A stretch of 64,000 nt of DNA from Plebeiibacterium marinum (lineage in GTDB: Bacteria > Bacteroidota > Bacteroidia > Bacteroidales > Marinilabiliaceae): contig NZ_JAPDPI010000020.1 of NCBI RefSeq assembly GCF_026013615.1, positions 1 through 64,000 of the forward strand. The letters run 5' to 3'. Of this stretch, positions 34,960 through 45,982 are shown piece after piece. A program made the position numbers and the translations under genes. Position 1 is the first letter of the stretch. Each line of letters begins with the position of its first letter. The notes below the pieces were generated by a model. That model did no database searches. It had not been told where the DNA came from and was given only the letters and a program-made list of their open reading frames with translations.

Positions 34960-36054
34960 TTAACTATTTTGCATCTCAGGATGTATCCTGGTCAGATCCT
35001 TAATGAGATATTCTAATGGCATTCGTTTTTTTATCGGTATTTTTCTATTATCGGCATTTATTACAATTACCAAATCTAAATCAGGAACTACATTAATGAT
35101 TTGCCCTCCGTTTCCAGGGATAAACCAGGAGTTAAACCCAAATTCAGTTTTTACCATTTGCCATTGGCAACAACTATATAAGGGATGTTGTATCTCTATA
35201 TAAGGATTAAATATCTCATCCATCCATTTTGAAGAAACAATTTGGTTCCCATTCCAGTTGCCCTTATTTAAATGCAGAAGCCCATACTTAGCTATATCCC
35301 TTGATTTTAGTTTTAATCCGCCTCCTACATCGTATATGTCATTTTTTGCATACCAACTATATTCCTCTATTCCCAGAGGTTTTAACAAATTATCGTTGGC
35401 GAATTCTGCTATGTTTTGACCGGTTGCTTTTTTAATAATTTCACCAATAATAATATTGTTAGGACCACTGTATTCATATTTTGTTCCGGGAACTGTATCC
35501 ATAGCCAATTCCAAAGATGCTTTTAACCAATCATCCATTCGATCTACTATAGCTCCCATATTATTAGGATCATTGACAGGCAAGGATTGTTCATCCCACT
35601 TAAAACCAGATGTATTATTAAGTAGATTTTTAATTGTTATTTGCTTTTTTAAACCATCTTCTTTCAATTGGGGATATTCCGGAAAATAATCAACCATAAG
35701 CTGGTTAACATCATCAATTTTACCCTGTTCTATCGCTATTCCTGTTAATATTGCACTAAAACTTTTTGTAGTGGATGCTAAAAAATGCAGTTCTTGGGGA
35801 TTCCACCCATTGTAATACTGTTCAATTATTAGTTCGTTTTTATGAATAACAAGAACACTATGTATATTGCCGTATACTCCTTTACAAATATCATTATTTA
35901 CCTTGTGAAAGACTTTTTCATTAAGGTTATGTTGCTTGATTGACGCTACTTTTAAGCCGTCTTTTTTATCAATTGGAACCTGATAGGAACAATCTGTTTT
36001 TGTTTTACAGGATATAGAACTTAAAACAATCAGAAATACTATTATTCTTCTCAT
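34960..36054 (-). CDS. Serine hydrolase lipoprotein (beta-lactamase class C fold)
   Basis: A 364-residue periplasmic lipoprotein (signal MRRIIVFLIVLSSISC, Cys16 lipobox). The penicillin-binding/class C fold shows STTKSFSA (about 92-99, SxxK) and YSGPNN (about 194-199, YxN). A late GNGGQII replaces the usual KTG-type box. Such proteins act as esterases, D-aminopeptidases or peptidoglycan hydrolases. A true antibiotic beta-lactamase is unlikely in this lineage. It is monocistronic and 47 bp from the MscS gene upstream. The substrate is unknown. Confidence 0.85.
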   Translation of the reverse strand: MRRIIVFLIVLSSISCKTKTDCSYQVPIDKKDGLKVASIKQHNLNEKVFHKVNNDICKGVYGNIHSVLVIHKNELIIEQYYNGWNPQELHFLASTTKSFSAILTGIAIEQGKIDDVNQLMVDYFPEYPQLKEDGLKKQITIKNLLNNTSGFKWDEQSLPVNDPNNMGAIVDRMDDWLKASLELAMDTVPGTKYEYSGPNNIIIGEIIKKATGQNIAEFANDNLLKPLGIEEYSWYAKNDIYDVGGGLKLKSRDIAKYGLLHLNKGNWNGNQIVSSKWMDEIFNPYIEIQHPLYSCCQWQMVKTEFGFNSWFIPGNGGQIINVVPDLDLVIVINADNRKIPIKKRMPLEYLIKDLTRIHPEMQNS

Positions 36055-36101
36055 ACAATTTAATTTATATTAATGATGCAACAAGCAAAGTATCAACACT
36101 G

Positions 36102-36938
36102 TCAAAATTCTTTCGACTTTAGGTGCAGATCCATTTGTGGAAATGGGATGGTAATTTCATTCTCCTGTAGTCTTAAATATATTATACGGCGTATATCGCT
36201 TTTAACCCGCTCTATTTCAAAGATATCTTCGCTATAAAACAATACCTGAAAATCAATAGATGACGCCCCAAAATCCACCAGCCTGGCCTCTATTAAATTC
36301 TTATTGTATATTTTAGAATGCTCAAGCACACTGGACTCTAAAACTTTGATCACTTTTTCTATATTACTGCCATAGCTTACTCCAATATTGATCTTAAACC
36401 TTGTTTTTTTTGATTGGTGACTCCAATTGATTACTTTATTTGTTGTTATCAATGAATTTGGGATAATTACGGTTATTTCATCACGGTTTAATCCCTTAGA
36501 AGTTCTTATACCAATAACCTGAACTTTTACAATATCTCCGTCAATTTCAAGAATATCTCCCAACTTTATTGAGCGTTCAGATAACAATATTATACCGGAA
36601 ATAATATCATTAAAAGTTTGCTGCAAACCAAGCCCTACTCCTACCAGTAATGCTGCAGAACTGGCAATCAGGAGGGTAAGCTTCACTCCTATCGACTCTA
36701 AAATTAAGCCTATAGCTATTAACCATACGATATATTTAATTATCTGAAAAACAGCGTATGCAGTACCATCATCCAGCCCTTTAAACAAACGTTTTTGACC
36801 AAGTGCCTTGTTTATTATCCTAAGAACCACCCTTGTTAACAAATATATAACCAGTATGATTACCAGAGTGTATACCTTCACTTGTGTATTCCCTAATTCC
36901 AATAAGGAAAAATCCAAGATATTTTTAATTTTATCCAT
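36102..36938 (-). CDS. Small-conductance mechanosensitive channel (MscS family)
   Basis: A 278-residue inner-membrane channel opened by membrane tension. Three TM helices in the first 115 residues precede the pore-lining and beta-domain region, with AALLVGVGLGLQQTFNDIIS (about 95-114) and SERSIKLGDILEIDG (about 119-133). It is short, without an N-terminal periplasmic extension. It is divergent from the tamA gene. A second MscS occurs at 45983. Both fit osmotic-downshock protection in a saline-habitat bacterium. Confidence 0.92.
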   Translation of the reverse strand: MDKIKNILDFSLLELGNTQVKVYTLVIILVIYLLTRVVLRIINKALGQKRLFKGLDDGTAYAVFQIIKYIVWLIAIGLILESIGVKLTLLIASSAALLVGVGLGLQQTFNDIISGIILLSERSIKLGDILEIDGDIVKVQVIGIRTSKGLNRDEITVIIPNSLITTNKVINWSHQSKKTRFKINIGVSYGSNIEKVIKVLESSVLEHSKIYNKNLIEARLVDFGASSIDFQVLFYSEDIFEIERVKSDIRRIIYLRLQENEITIPFPQMDLHLKSKEF

Positions 36939-37028
36939 TAAATAAACTTCAATTGTGTTAGGTGTATTTACCGACCCAATAATATTATTGAGTTGACTTT
37001 TTGAATTTACGAATAATATAAATATAGT

Positions 37029-37036
37029 ACATTTGA
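37029..37036 (+). promoter_or_regulatory. Probable -7 element before tamA
   Basis: TACATTTG matches TAnnTTTG. It overlaps an upstream in-frame start at 37033, supporting the downstream start at 37201, though the resulting leader is about 160 nt. A TTTTTG at 36998-37003 is 25 bp away, a little far for -33. Confidence 0.4.
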
Positions 37037-37200
37037 TTGCTTTGTTTATTTTACCTACACTTTTTCATTTATATTATATTCTTTTCATAATACTAATACA
37101 CTGTACAGGACTAAATTTAATTAGTATATTACGTTATACAAATCAAGATAATTTTGAATATTATTGTAACATAAAACGGTTTGCAAATACCCAATGTGAT

Positions 37201-39012
37201 ATGCGGATATCTTCCATAGTAATAATATGTTTTTTTTGTGTATTCGCACATTATAATGCTAAAGCCCAAACCAATTACCGGATAAAAACATTAAATTTTA
37301 AAGGGAACGACTATTTAACCACCGAACAACTTAAAGACCAGCTAAACACAACATCCAGAAAAAAATTAGACAAGCTCCTGTTTTGGAAAAAAAATCCAGT
37401 ATTTGTATTAAATATCTTAACTGATGATATTAGCAGACTAAAAAACTATTACATACGCAATGGTTTTTTACAACCTGAGATAACCTATAAACTAGATACT
37501 ACACAACGCAAAAGCAAATCTCTGATAACTATCAACATTAATATTGAAGAAAAGGATTTTGTAATTATCGACTCCATCAATATATGTGGGTTACTTAATG
37601 AATCCACAAAAAAAATCATTGATTCTACAAAAAACAATCTGGAGTTGAAAAAGGATAGCCGCTTTATAGATAAAGATATTTTAGGAGCTGAAAATTCAAT
37701 ATTACAGAATTTATTAAACGTAGGCTATCCTTTAGCTACTATACAAAAAGAAATCAAACTAGATAAAAACAGGGGAAAAGCTCTTATTAATTTTAACGTA
37801 AATCCCGGTCACAGATGCTATTTTGGAAACATTAGGGTATCCGGAAACCGATTAATACCTGAAAAATTTATCAGGAAACAGATTTTATTTTCAAAATCTA
37901 ATATTTACAACCAACTATTAATCAATAAAACCCAACAGAACATATATGATACAGACCTTTTTCAATATGTGATAATTAATGCTTTAAAGGACAGTATTAA
38001 GGAAAATTATGTGCCGATTGAAATATCAGTAAAAGAACATCCAAGATGGTCTTTTGAAGGAGGTATTGGTTATGGTACAGAAGACAGGGTCAGACTTTCC
38101 GGGCAGGTTTCAAAGCTAAGCTTTTTGGGTGGAGCGCGAAGACTGGTTCTCAATGCGAAAACGTCATATTTTGTCCCCTTAAACATTGATATAAAATTCA
38201 TACAGCCCAACTTACTTTTAAATCATCTTGATTTTTCACTAAATCCTTTTTTTATAAGAGAAAGGGAACAAAGTTATCAAATAGACAGAATTGGGGGTGG
38301 ACTTAATTTTCTCTATCACTTTAGTAAAAGAACCAAATTTAACTTAACATATGCATTTGAACACGATAGGCTGAATGAAATAAACGACTTACAACTTGAT
38401 TCTGAGGAGTTGATTCACAATAAATCTATAGTAAGCCTTGGAGGCCTTTATAATGCCACCAACAACCGTTTTTATCCATCAAAAGGCGTTATAATTGATG
38501 GCTCTATTTCCTATTCAGGTCTGGGATTTGGGTACGATATGCATTATTATCAAATCCAATCTTCATTGCGCCAATATATATCATTATCAAATCATTTAAT
38601 ACTTGCTCTTAAATTGAAATCCGGGGTTATTCAAAATGTATTCAATTCACCCGAAACTCCACTGGAAGAAAGGTTTTATGCAGGTGGAGCCATCTCATTG
38701 CGTGGATGGGAAAGACATAAAATATCACCTGTAAACCAGGATGGCTTTGCTATTGGTGGAAATACCCTTTTGGAAACCAGTACTGAAATAAGGTTTCCAA
38801 TATATGATATCTTTGGTGGAGTTATCTTTTTTGATGCCGGAAATGTTTGGCCCCTTTCCTATCAGGCTAATTTATCCTCCCTTCATTACAACACAGGCAT
38901 AGGCTTCAGGATTAAATCGCCCATTGGTCCTATACGCCTGGATATGGCTTCGCCTATTATAAAAGATTCTTTTGATTTTCAATTCTTTATATCAATAGGC
39001 CAAACCTTTTAA
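37201..39012 (+). CDS. tamA: TamA/BamA-type outer-membrane protein
   Basis: About 603 residues from the preferred ATG at 37201, which gives a clean signal peptide (MRISSIVIICFFCVFAHYNA). About three POTRA domains (25-270) precede an Omp85 beta-barrel with the signature YAGGAISLRGWERH (near 500) and FFDAGNVWPL. The C-terminal strand ends FFISIGQTF. It works with TamB to insert proteins or lipids into the outer membrane. An upstream in-frame Met (37033) would add a non-signal leader. tamB starts 11 bp after its stop. Confidence 0.88.
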   Translation: MRISSIVIICFFCVFAHYNAKAQTNYRIKTLNFKGNDYLTTEQLKDQLNTTSRKKLDKLLFWKKNPVFVLNILTDDISRLKNYYIRNGFLQPEITYKLDTTQRKSKSLITININIEEKDFVIIDSINICGLLNESTKKIIDSTKNNLELKKDSRFIDKDILGAENSILQNLLNVGYPLATIQKEIKLDKNRGKALINFNVNPGHRCYFGNIRVSGNRLIPEKFIRKQILFSKSNIYNQLLINKTQQNIYDTDLFQYVIINALKDSIKENYVPIEISVKEHPRWSFEGGIGYGTEDRVRLSGQVSKLSFLGGARRLVLNAKTSYFVPLNIDIKFIQPNLLLNHLDFSLNPFFIREREQSYQIDRIGGGLNFLYHFSKRTKFNLTYAFEHDRLNEINDLQLDSEELIHNKSIVSLGGLYNATNNRFYPSKGVIIDGSISYSGLGFGYDMHYYQIQSSLRQYISLSNHLILALKLKSGVIQNVFNSPETPLEERFYAGGAISLRGWERHKISPVNQDGFAIGGNTLLETSTEIRFPIYDIFGGVIFFDAGNVWPLSYQANLSSLHYNTGIGFRIKSPIGPIRLDMASPIIKDSFDFQFFISIGQTF

Positions 39013-39023
39013 AGCAATTTATA

Positions 39024-42000
39024 ATGTTAAAGCAAATACTTAAAATAGCAGGTTTCATAACATTAGGTACTATCACCACCTTAATGTTGCTATTTTTTTT
39101 AATCAGAATTGGAGTTTTAAATAATATAATTGCGCAAACAGCATCCAATCAAATTAATAAAAGCATCAATGGCAAATTATCCGTTGAAGCTATAAACGGA
39201 AATGTCTTTTCTGATTTTACATTGTTAAACCTTCAAATCTTGCAAGGTCATGATACAATTATGACTTGCGATACAATTAGTATTAAATATACCCTGACAG
39301 AATTGATAAATAGAACCATAATAGCAGACAAGATTAAAATCGCCAACCTTAAAACCTATATAACACAACAGCCTGATTCAAACCTGAATTGGGCTAATTT
39401 GGTACCCCCTGCAAATAATATTGACAAGGATTCTGAAACAACTAATTGGAAAATAGAAATACGCGACCTGCAATTATGCAATTTTATAACTAAGCTAAAC
39501 ATATTGCATAAAACTGCCTATATGCCTGAATATCTTAAATCAGATATTAGATGTAACTTTACCAATACTACGGATAGCCTGTACTTAAATATACATTCGT
39601 GCAGTGTAATGTTCCAAAATCCCGATATAAATCTAAATCTTAAAGCAAGCATATCTAAAAGCAAAAACATTTTAAAATGGTATAATCTGGCACTTTTGCT
39701 TGAAAATACGCCAATTACATCTGCCGGGCAAATTGAGCTAGATAAAAAAAGAATCATAAACTCAAAAATCAATATTTCTCCTTTGCGAATTTCCGATTTT
39801 AACACCCTGATACCCCAGATAAAACTATATGGAAATCCTGATATATCCATTTCTCTAGAAGGTGATTCGGAATGTTATATGCTTCAAACGACTATACAGG
39901 AAGAGAACCAAAAAATACAATTTGATGCCCAGTCATATGCAATTGACAAAACACCTAATTATGTATTTAACCTATCTATGAAAAATTTTAACGGATTTTC
40001 ATGGACACAAAACCCCAAATATAAATCTGACCTTAATGCAAATCTACATGTCAAATCAAATAGTCTTGATCCCAAAGAAGCTATATTGTCTTTAAACGGC
40101 CAATGTGCGGATTCTACATTTGACAAATATCTGTTAAAACACATAACCATTAATAGCACAAAAGACAAGGATTTGATAATAGGTTCGTTAATAACAAAAT
40201 CCTCCTATGGAAACCAAAAGCTAAGCTATACAATTAAAGATTTGTTTGCTCAACCCTCCTACAACATAAATTCCCTCTATGAAAACATTAACCTGCAAGT
40301 CATACCAGGGATTGATTCTATATACTCCAATCTAAACGGAAACATTTCAATAAGAGGGAAAGGATTCTCATTAAAAGAAATGCAAACAAAACTCAATATT
40401 AACTCAAAAAACTCATCCATAATAAAATACCCAATTAGCGACTTGCAAATCGAATTTGAATACAATAAGGGAAACTATAATATTAAGGGACTCGGTTTTG
40501 AAACTCCATATTTTTCGCTTGTGGCCAATGCACATGGAAACCTATATCAAGAAAATCATATAAACTTTCAGTTTGAACCCCAGGATATTAATCCTCTTAT
40601 TAAAGATTTTACCACATCAAATATTAATAGCAAGGGAATAATAGAAGGAGTGATATCTGGTAATCCAGATAACCTGGAGGCAAACATCCAACTCAACATG
40701 GAACATGCTATGTATGATTCAATTCATTGCGGCCCTTTGGATGGCCATATAAACCTAAGCCTGTCAAAAAATAATTATAATGGCAATATATTGCTAAACG
40801 TAAATGAGCTATCTTACAATAAGCTTGAAACAAAACTCCTGAATTTTAAAAGTAACTTGGCAAATGACACTCTATATGCAAATATTAACCTTATTATAAA
40901 CGATTCGTTAAATACTTCTTTCGCAGGAAGCCTGGTGAACTATAAAAATCCAAAGATTCTTGTAGATTTATTCAATATAAACTATAACAAAACCAGCTGG
41001 AGTAACCAATCTGATTCAACCTATTTACAGCTCAATCCACACGAAATCTATGTTCACCAAATACATTTAAAGTCCAACCAACAAAGCATCAAAGTAAATG
41101 GCAATTTATCCTTTGATGGCAATGAAGATCTGGAGATTAATATTCAAAATTTTAATATAGGAGACATACCCTATCCCCTATTGAAGGAAAGATACCTATC
41201 CGGAAATCTATCGTCTGCCATCAGCCTTAAAGGAACCGCCCAATACCCCAATATCAACAGTGAAATAACTATATCCGGACTCAAAATAAATAATTATAAC
41301 ATTGACAACTTTACATCAAAAATTGAATATAAAAGCAATCTCCTCTCTTATTACGGATTGATTGAACGAAACAATTTACAGCCAATAAAAACCAGCTTAC
41401 TACTACCTTTAAGCTTGTCGTTAACAGATAGTATTTATTTATTAAAAGACCAAAACAGTTTTTTTGCATCTATTAATATTGATAGCTTAAACCTAAACAG
41501 TTTACACCAGATATCGCCTTTGCACAACACAATGATAAAAGGTTATGCTTTTGCTAATATGAGAGCCACAAACTCAATTAATAAACCTCAAATAGATGGA
41601 ACCTTTTTAATAAATAAAGGACAATTTATAAATTCAGATTACGGGATAGATTATAAAGAAATTGAACTGAATGCTTTGGTAAAACAAAAATTAATTACAC
41701 TAAATAACCTAAGTGCACAAACACCTCCAAAAGGCAAGATAAAATTGGAAGGATTTATTCATTTAGAAGACTCAGTGCACTCGAATACAGAACAAATCCT
41801 TTTAAAAGTAAATTCCACAGATTTTCAAATAATAAAATCAACCATTGCCGATGTAAATCTTAACGCTAATTTAAAACTATCCGGAAATCACATGGCATCA
41901 AGGGCTGATGGGAAAATAATTATTAACCGATCGCGTATTAATGCCGACTATTTCAGTCAAATTCACTCTAAAAAAAATGAAGATCCCAATCCCCCACTAT

Positions 42001-42848
42001 TATTAATTGCCTTGCAAGATACCTTACCGGCAGTCAATCGAGATTCTGTAAACTCCAAAATTAGTCTTGACACTCCGGATATGTTAAAACATATTCAAGG
42101 CGAAATTGAAATAAAGATTCCTTCAAATACATGGGTTCGTGGGAAGGATATGAACTTTGAACTTACTGGCCTGTTAAAAGCTATTAAAACAACCGAAAGC
42201 TTAAATTTGGTGGGGAATTTAAAAGTAAGAAAAGGATCATATAAAATGTATGGAAGAACCTTTAATATAAAAGAAGGTGAATTAACTTTTACCGGCGGTA
42301 AGGATTTAAATCCTGTTGTGGATTTTGCTATATTGTATAAGTTTCGGGATATTGCTAAAGATCTCCGTCAAATTAAAATTCAAATTTCAGGTACAATGCA
42401 GCAACCCGAATTTGTATTTTTTATGGATGAAGACCTTATTGATGAAAAAGATGCCATATCCTATATTATTTTTAACAAAGCAGCAGACCAATTAAGTGCA
42501 GGACAAAAAAGTAAAGTATTTAGCAGTGAAGAATTTGCTATGAATTTAGTGCTAAACCAGTTATCAACGATAGTTAATGAATCACTTCGTCAGTCAACCG
42601 GGCTTGACGTAATTGAATTAAGCGGAGAAGATAATTGGAAACGCAGTAGCGTAACACTGGGCAAATACATTACCAATAAATTATATTTAGGTTACGAACA
42701 ATCTTTTGTACTGGATAAAAAAACAAAAGCCATAAATACTGAAAAGATGATGTTAGAATACCAGTTGCTCAGGAATATTATTATAAAAGCAACAAACCAA
42801 AACAGCAATTCCGGTTTTGATTTAATATTGAAAAAAAACTGGCGATAA
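39024..42848 (+). CDS. tamB: TamB-type translocation/assembly module protein
   Basis: A 1274-residue, single-TM (FITLGTITTLMLLFFLIRIG) periplasm-spanning protein. Long repeated beta strands form the groove of AsmA/TamB lipid-transfer bridges. The C-terminal DUF490/TamB domain is clear: PVVDFAILYKFRDIAKDLRQ, YIIFNKAADQLSAGQKSK and the final GKYITNKLYLGYEQSF. It is cotranscribed with tamA. Length is close to E. coli TamB (about 1260). Confidence 0.92.
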   Translation: MLKQILKIAGFITLGTITTLMLLFFLIRIGVLNNIIAQTASNQINKSINGKLSVEAINGNVFSDFTLLNLQILQGHDTIMTCDTISIKYTLTELINRTIIADKIKIANLKTYITQQPDSNLNWANLVPPANNIDKDSETTNWKIEIRDLQLCNFITKLNILHKTAYMPEYLKSDIRCNFTNTTDSLYLNIHSCSVMFQNPDINLNLKASISKSKNILKWYNLALLLENTPITSAGQIELDKKRIINSKINISPLRISDFNTLIPQIKLYGNPDISISLEGDSECYMLQTTIQEENQKIQFDAQSYAIDKTPNYVFNLSMKNFNGFSWTQNPKYKSDLNANLHVKSNSLDPKEAILSLNGQCADSTFDKYLLKHITINSTKDKDLIIGSLITKSSYGNQKLSYTIKDLFAQPSYNINSLYENINLQVIPGIDSIYSNLNGNISIRGKGFSLKEMQTKLNINSKNSSIIKYPISDLQIEFEYNKGNYNIKGLGFETPYFSLVANAHGNLYQENHINFQFEPQDINPLIKDFTTSNINSKGIIEGVISGNPDNLEANIQLNMEHAMYDSIHCGPLDGHINLSLSKNNYNGNILLNVNELSYNKLETKLLNFKSNLANDTLYANINLIINDSLNTSFAGSLVNYKNPKILVDLFNINYNKTSWSNQSDSTYLQLNPHEIYVHQIHLKSNQQSIKVNGNLSFDGNEDLEINIQNFNIGDIPYPLLKERYLSGNLSSAISLKGTAQYPNINSEITISGLKINNYNIDNFTSKIEYKSNLLSYYGLIERNNLQPIKTSLLLPLSLSLTDSIYLLKDQNSFFASINIDSLNLNSLHQISPLHNTMIKGYAFANMRATNSINKPQIDGTFLINKGQFINSDYGIDYKEIELNALVKQKLITLNNLSAQTPPKGKIKLEGFIHLEDSVHSNTEQILLKVNSTDFQIIKSTIADVNLNANLKLSGNHMASRADGKIIINRSRINADYFSQIHSKKNEDPNPPLLLIALQDTLPAVNRDSVNSKISLDTPDMLKHIQGEIEIKIPSNTWVRGKDMNFELTGLLKAIKTTESLNLVGNLKVRKGSYKMYGRTFNIKEGELTFTGGKDLNPVVDFAILYKFRDIAKDLRQIKIQISGTMQQPEFVFFMDEDLIDEKDAISYIIFNKAADQLSAGQKSKVFSSEEFAMNLVLNQLSTIVNESLRQSTGLDVIELSGEDNWKRSSVTLGKYITNKLYLGYEQSFVLDKKTKAINTEKMMLEYQLLRNIIIKATNQNSNSGFDLILKKNWR

Positions 42849-42989
42849 ACCTATGATAAAGATGTTGTATTATTTTAAAACAGAAAATTAAAAACAAATA
42901 ATTACCAGAGAACACCTTAGGGTAACTATTAAAGGTATTTAAAACTTAATTTTCCAATTTACATTATCATCCATATTATTAATTTTCCT

Positions 42990-45971
42990 ATGGAACAACA
43001 ATTCAGAACTGGCATCTCTTTATATGAGGAATTGTACTATAAACACTTTTTAAACATTATAGAACAAAAAGTTAGTGATATTGGCAATTTGATAAACGAT
43101 GTTACAGGTATCCATACCAAATATCTTGCAGGACTTGAAAAAGTAAATGAAGAAAACGATATTCATATATTATTAGAGAAACACAACAACTACTTAAAAG
43201 ATATATGGGAATACAACAAACTTTCCTATCCTTTAACACCTGAATTTAATTCTCAAAAAGAACTGAAGCAGCTGCTAAATGAACACAGAAATTTAGTTGC
43301 TGGTTTGCCCAAAAACATCACACTCTTTGAAACTAACGAAAACAGAGTCATAAATGATGATGACACCTATTTGATAAAATTCATAAAAAGGATCAAACAG
43401 TTAAGGTTTTGGACATATTCATTATTTATCAACAACAATAATATTAATATTAAGAGAAGGGCACCCTTACGTACTTATGTAATACAGAAGCTTTTTTTTG
43501 ATATTATGCCGGCATTATGGTCTTCATATAAACAGTTGTTTTTATTGGAGATTGAACTGTTAGAGTACTATCAGTCTGCATTCAATCAAATTGATGATGA
43601 ATTTAAAATTCAAGACCAATGTAATATTCCATTAGTAAAACAAACTATTACCCAAGTATTAGATAAGAGCTCTGACGCACAAACCATATTAAACCAAACT
43701 ACGGCCTCTTTTAAGGAATTAATCAAAAATGAACTAATAAATAAAACAAATGAAATAGCTTCCCAAAGCTATAAATTGGGAACTGCAGAACACCGGAGTA
43801 TTAAAAACCGTAAATGGCACACTAAAAGGAGTATACGAAAACTATCCTTACAAACCATTAGGCAGATCAATTCATGGGAAATCTCTCTTTTTAGTATTTC
43901 GGAAGCCTGGTGTTTTAATGCGGATCTATTCATTTTAAGGAACAAAGCCCTTATTTCACTTCACTCGGAGAGGTTTAACAAGAGTATTGCAAAAATAAGC
44001 GCCACTTGCGGTGCACTTTCAAGGAGATTAGACACAACTGCGGCTGAGTATGATAAGGTTTATGCCTATATAGACAAAAGCTCTTTTGATCAGGATACAA
44101 TTTCCAGTCACAAAACTAACATCAGTAAAATACTGTCATCTGATGGTTTGTTTCTTTCTAAAGTCAATCATTCTCAAACTATTTTGTATGCATTAAATGA
44201 AATTGAACAAAAAGTAGTCTCTGAAATTGAAAGCATCAATGATAAGAGGATGATTTATCAAGGCAATTTGGAACCGGATAAAATGCAATTATCAAAGCTT
44301 AATCCTGTACATTTAAAAGATTTATTAAAACTTGAAATCCAACCACGGTTTTCTTCTGATATAGAATTACTCAAGCAAAATATTCTTCAAAAAATTGCCT
44401 TTTACGAAAGCGAAATAACCAATCTGGTACACATTTCAGAATATAACTTTGAAACAATATCCTCTATACTTACCAATAAGGATTCAAATATTGATGACTT
44501 ATTAAACATCATCAAGGAAGGAAAAAGCAAAGTAATCAATAAACTTAAAGAAATCACTGCTGATTTATCTGAATTAGAAACATACGCCAGATCACAACTG
44601 ACGGGTACAATTAAAAATTTAGTAGATGAACTAACAGCCCTAACAGAAAAGGAAAGAATTGGAGAGTTAAATTTAAGATTGCTTAAAGCTAAAGCAATTA
44701 CAAAATCAACTCGCTTTAAAAATTTGATCATAGGTTACTTATCAGGCATTTTAAAAAGAGCTGATGCTTTAAGGTTACTGATTCAAAACAAAGGATTTAA
44801 GTTTAGCAAGCACCTGGCAAAAATATACTCACAGGAAGAAGTACAGGCAAGTATAAACAATGAAATTTCCACTTTTTTAAGTGAAATTGCCATCACTAAA
44901 GATAAACTTCCATTTTTATATCAGAGGCTTTTTAAGCTGGAACCCGTTGACGAAGGCTACCTGTACTTTAAACGTTCTGCTGAAATAAACCACTTAAAAC
45001 TGGCATATAACAACTGGAAAAAAGGCAGATTTGCCAACATTGCCATTACTGCCGAAAAAGGTGCAGGTGTTACTTCAATTATTAATTACGTTGTTAATGA
45101 TAGCGAACTTGAGTATACACGCATCAATTTTCAGGAATACAATAATATATACCGTCAGGATGAATTTATATTTACTTTGTCAGAAATACTTGACCTCACC
45201 CCTTTAAATGAACTAGAGCTATTTATTGATGAATTAAACAATACAAAAGGCATTATGATTCTGGAAGGACTGCAATATGCTTATTTGAAAAAAGTTGATG
45301 GATTTGAAACATTGAAGCTGCTATTTGAAATCATATCAAAAACCAATAAAAACATATTTTGGATATGCACTTGCACCTTGCATGCCTGGAATTATCTAAA
45401 TAAAGCCATCTCAATAGAAGAGTATTTTGGCCATATTATCAAACTTGGAGAATTTTCAAACGAAGAAATGATAGATATCGTTAAAAAAAGGCACCAGGTT
45501 AGTGGATATGAACTTGTATATCTAAAAAGTAAAGCAGATACAAACAATAAAAAACTAGCAAAGATGAGTATTGAGGATACCCAACATTTGCTTGAAAAAC
45601 AATATTTCCAGATTTTGAACACCTTGGCTAAAGGAAACATAAGCATAGCATTAATATTTTGGTTGCGCTCTATTAAAAGGATAGAAAACAATACCTTGTA
45701 TATTAATTCCATGGATGATTTCAATATTTCGTTTATCAGAGGATTAAAACAGGAAAAACTGTTTTGTTTATATGCTATTCTTTTGCACGACGGACTTGAT
45801 CTTGAAGGCTTTTGCAAGGTAATGAGACTTTCACCCGAACAGGGTCGCATGAAACTATTTCAAATGGTAGATGATGGCCTGTTACTCGAATTAAACAAAA
45901 GGTATGTCATTAACCTTTTGCTATATCGCCCAACCATTGATGCATTAAAAGCAAAAAACATATTACATTAA
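42990..45971 (+). CDS. Large coiled-coil protein with degenerate P-loop domain, coupled to an MscS channel
   Basis: A 993-residue protein not assigned to a family. Residues about 1-640 are helical and charged, with heptad-like runs (NDKRMIYQGN; ELETYARSQL). No signal peptide or TM is seen, so it is probably cytoplasmic. Residues about 680-900 look like a STAND/AAA NTPase: a P-loop-like ITAEKGAGVTSII (about 686-698) in which Val694 replaces the Walker Lys, and a Walker-B-like GIMILEGL near 752 with Glu for Asp. The C-terminus resembles small winged-helix tails (FCKVMRLSPEQGRMKLFQMV). It ends 11 bp before an MscS gene. A channel regulator is plausible but unproven. Confidence 0.65.
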   Translation: MEQQFRTGISLYEELYYKHFLNIIEQKVSDIGNLINDVTGIHTKYLAGLEKVNEENDIHILLEKHNNYLKDIWEYNKLSYPLTPEFNSQKELKQLLNEHRNLVAGLPKNITLFETNENRVINDDDTYLIKFIKRIKQLRFWTYSLFINNNNINIKRRAPLRTYVIQKLFFDIMPALWSSYKQLFLLEIELLEYYQSAFNQIDDEFKIQDQCNIPLVKQTITQVLDKSSDAQTILNQTTASFKELIKNELINKTNEIASQSYKLGTAEHRSIKNRKWHTKRSIRKLSLQTIRQINSWEISLFSISEAWCFNADLFILRNKALISLHSERFNKSIAKISATCGALSRRLDTTAAEYDKVYAYIDKSSFDQDTISSHKTNISKILSSDGLFLSKVNHSQTILYALNEIEQKVVSEIESINDKRMIYQGNLEPDKMQLSKLNPVHLKDLLKLEIQPRFSSDIELLKQNILQKIAFYESEITNLVHISEYNFETISSILTNKDSNIDDLLNIIKEGKSKVINKLKEITADLSELETYARSQLTGTIKNLVDELTALTEKERIGELNLRLLKAKAITKSTRFKNLIIGYLSGILKRADALRLLIQNKGFKFSKHLAKIYSQEEVQASINNEISTFLSEIAITKDKLPFLYQRLFKLEPVDEGYLYFKRSAEINHLKLAYNNWKKGRFANIAITAEKGAGVTSIINYVVNDSELEYTRINFQEYNNIYRQDEFIFTLSEILDLTPLNELELFIDELNNTKGIMILEGLQYAYLKKVDGFETLKLLFEIISKTNKNIFWICTCTLHAWNYLNKAISIEEYFGHIIKLGEFSNEEMIDIVKKRHQVSGYELVYLKSKADTNNKKLAKMSIEDTQHLLEKQYFQILNTLAKGNISIALIFWLRSIKRIENNTLYINSMDDFNISFIRGLKQEKLFCLYAILLHDGLDLEGFCKVMRLSPEQGRMKLFQMVDDGLLLELNKRYVINLLLYRPTIDALKAKNILH

Positions 45972-45982
45972 AAAAAAGGATA

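Noticed and set aside
37033-37200. Longer N-terminus for TamA
   Set aside because: A TAnnTTTG element overlaps it, and the downstream Met gives a standard signal peptide.
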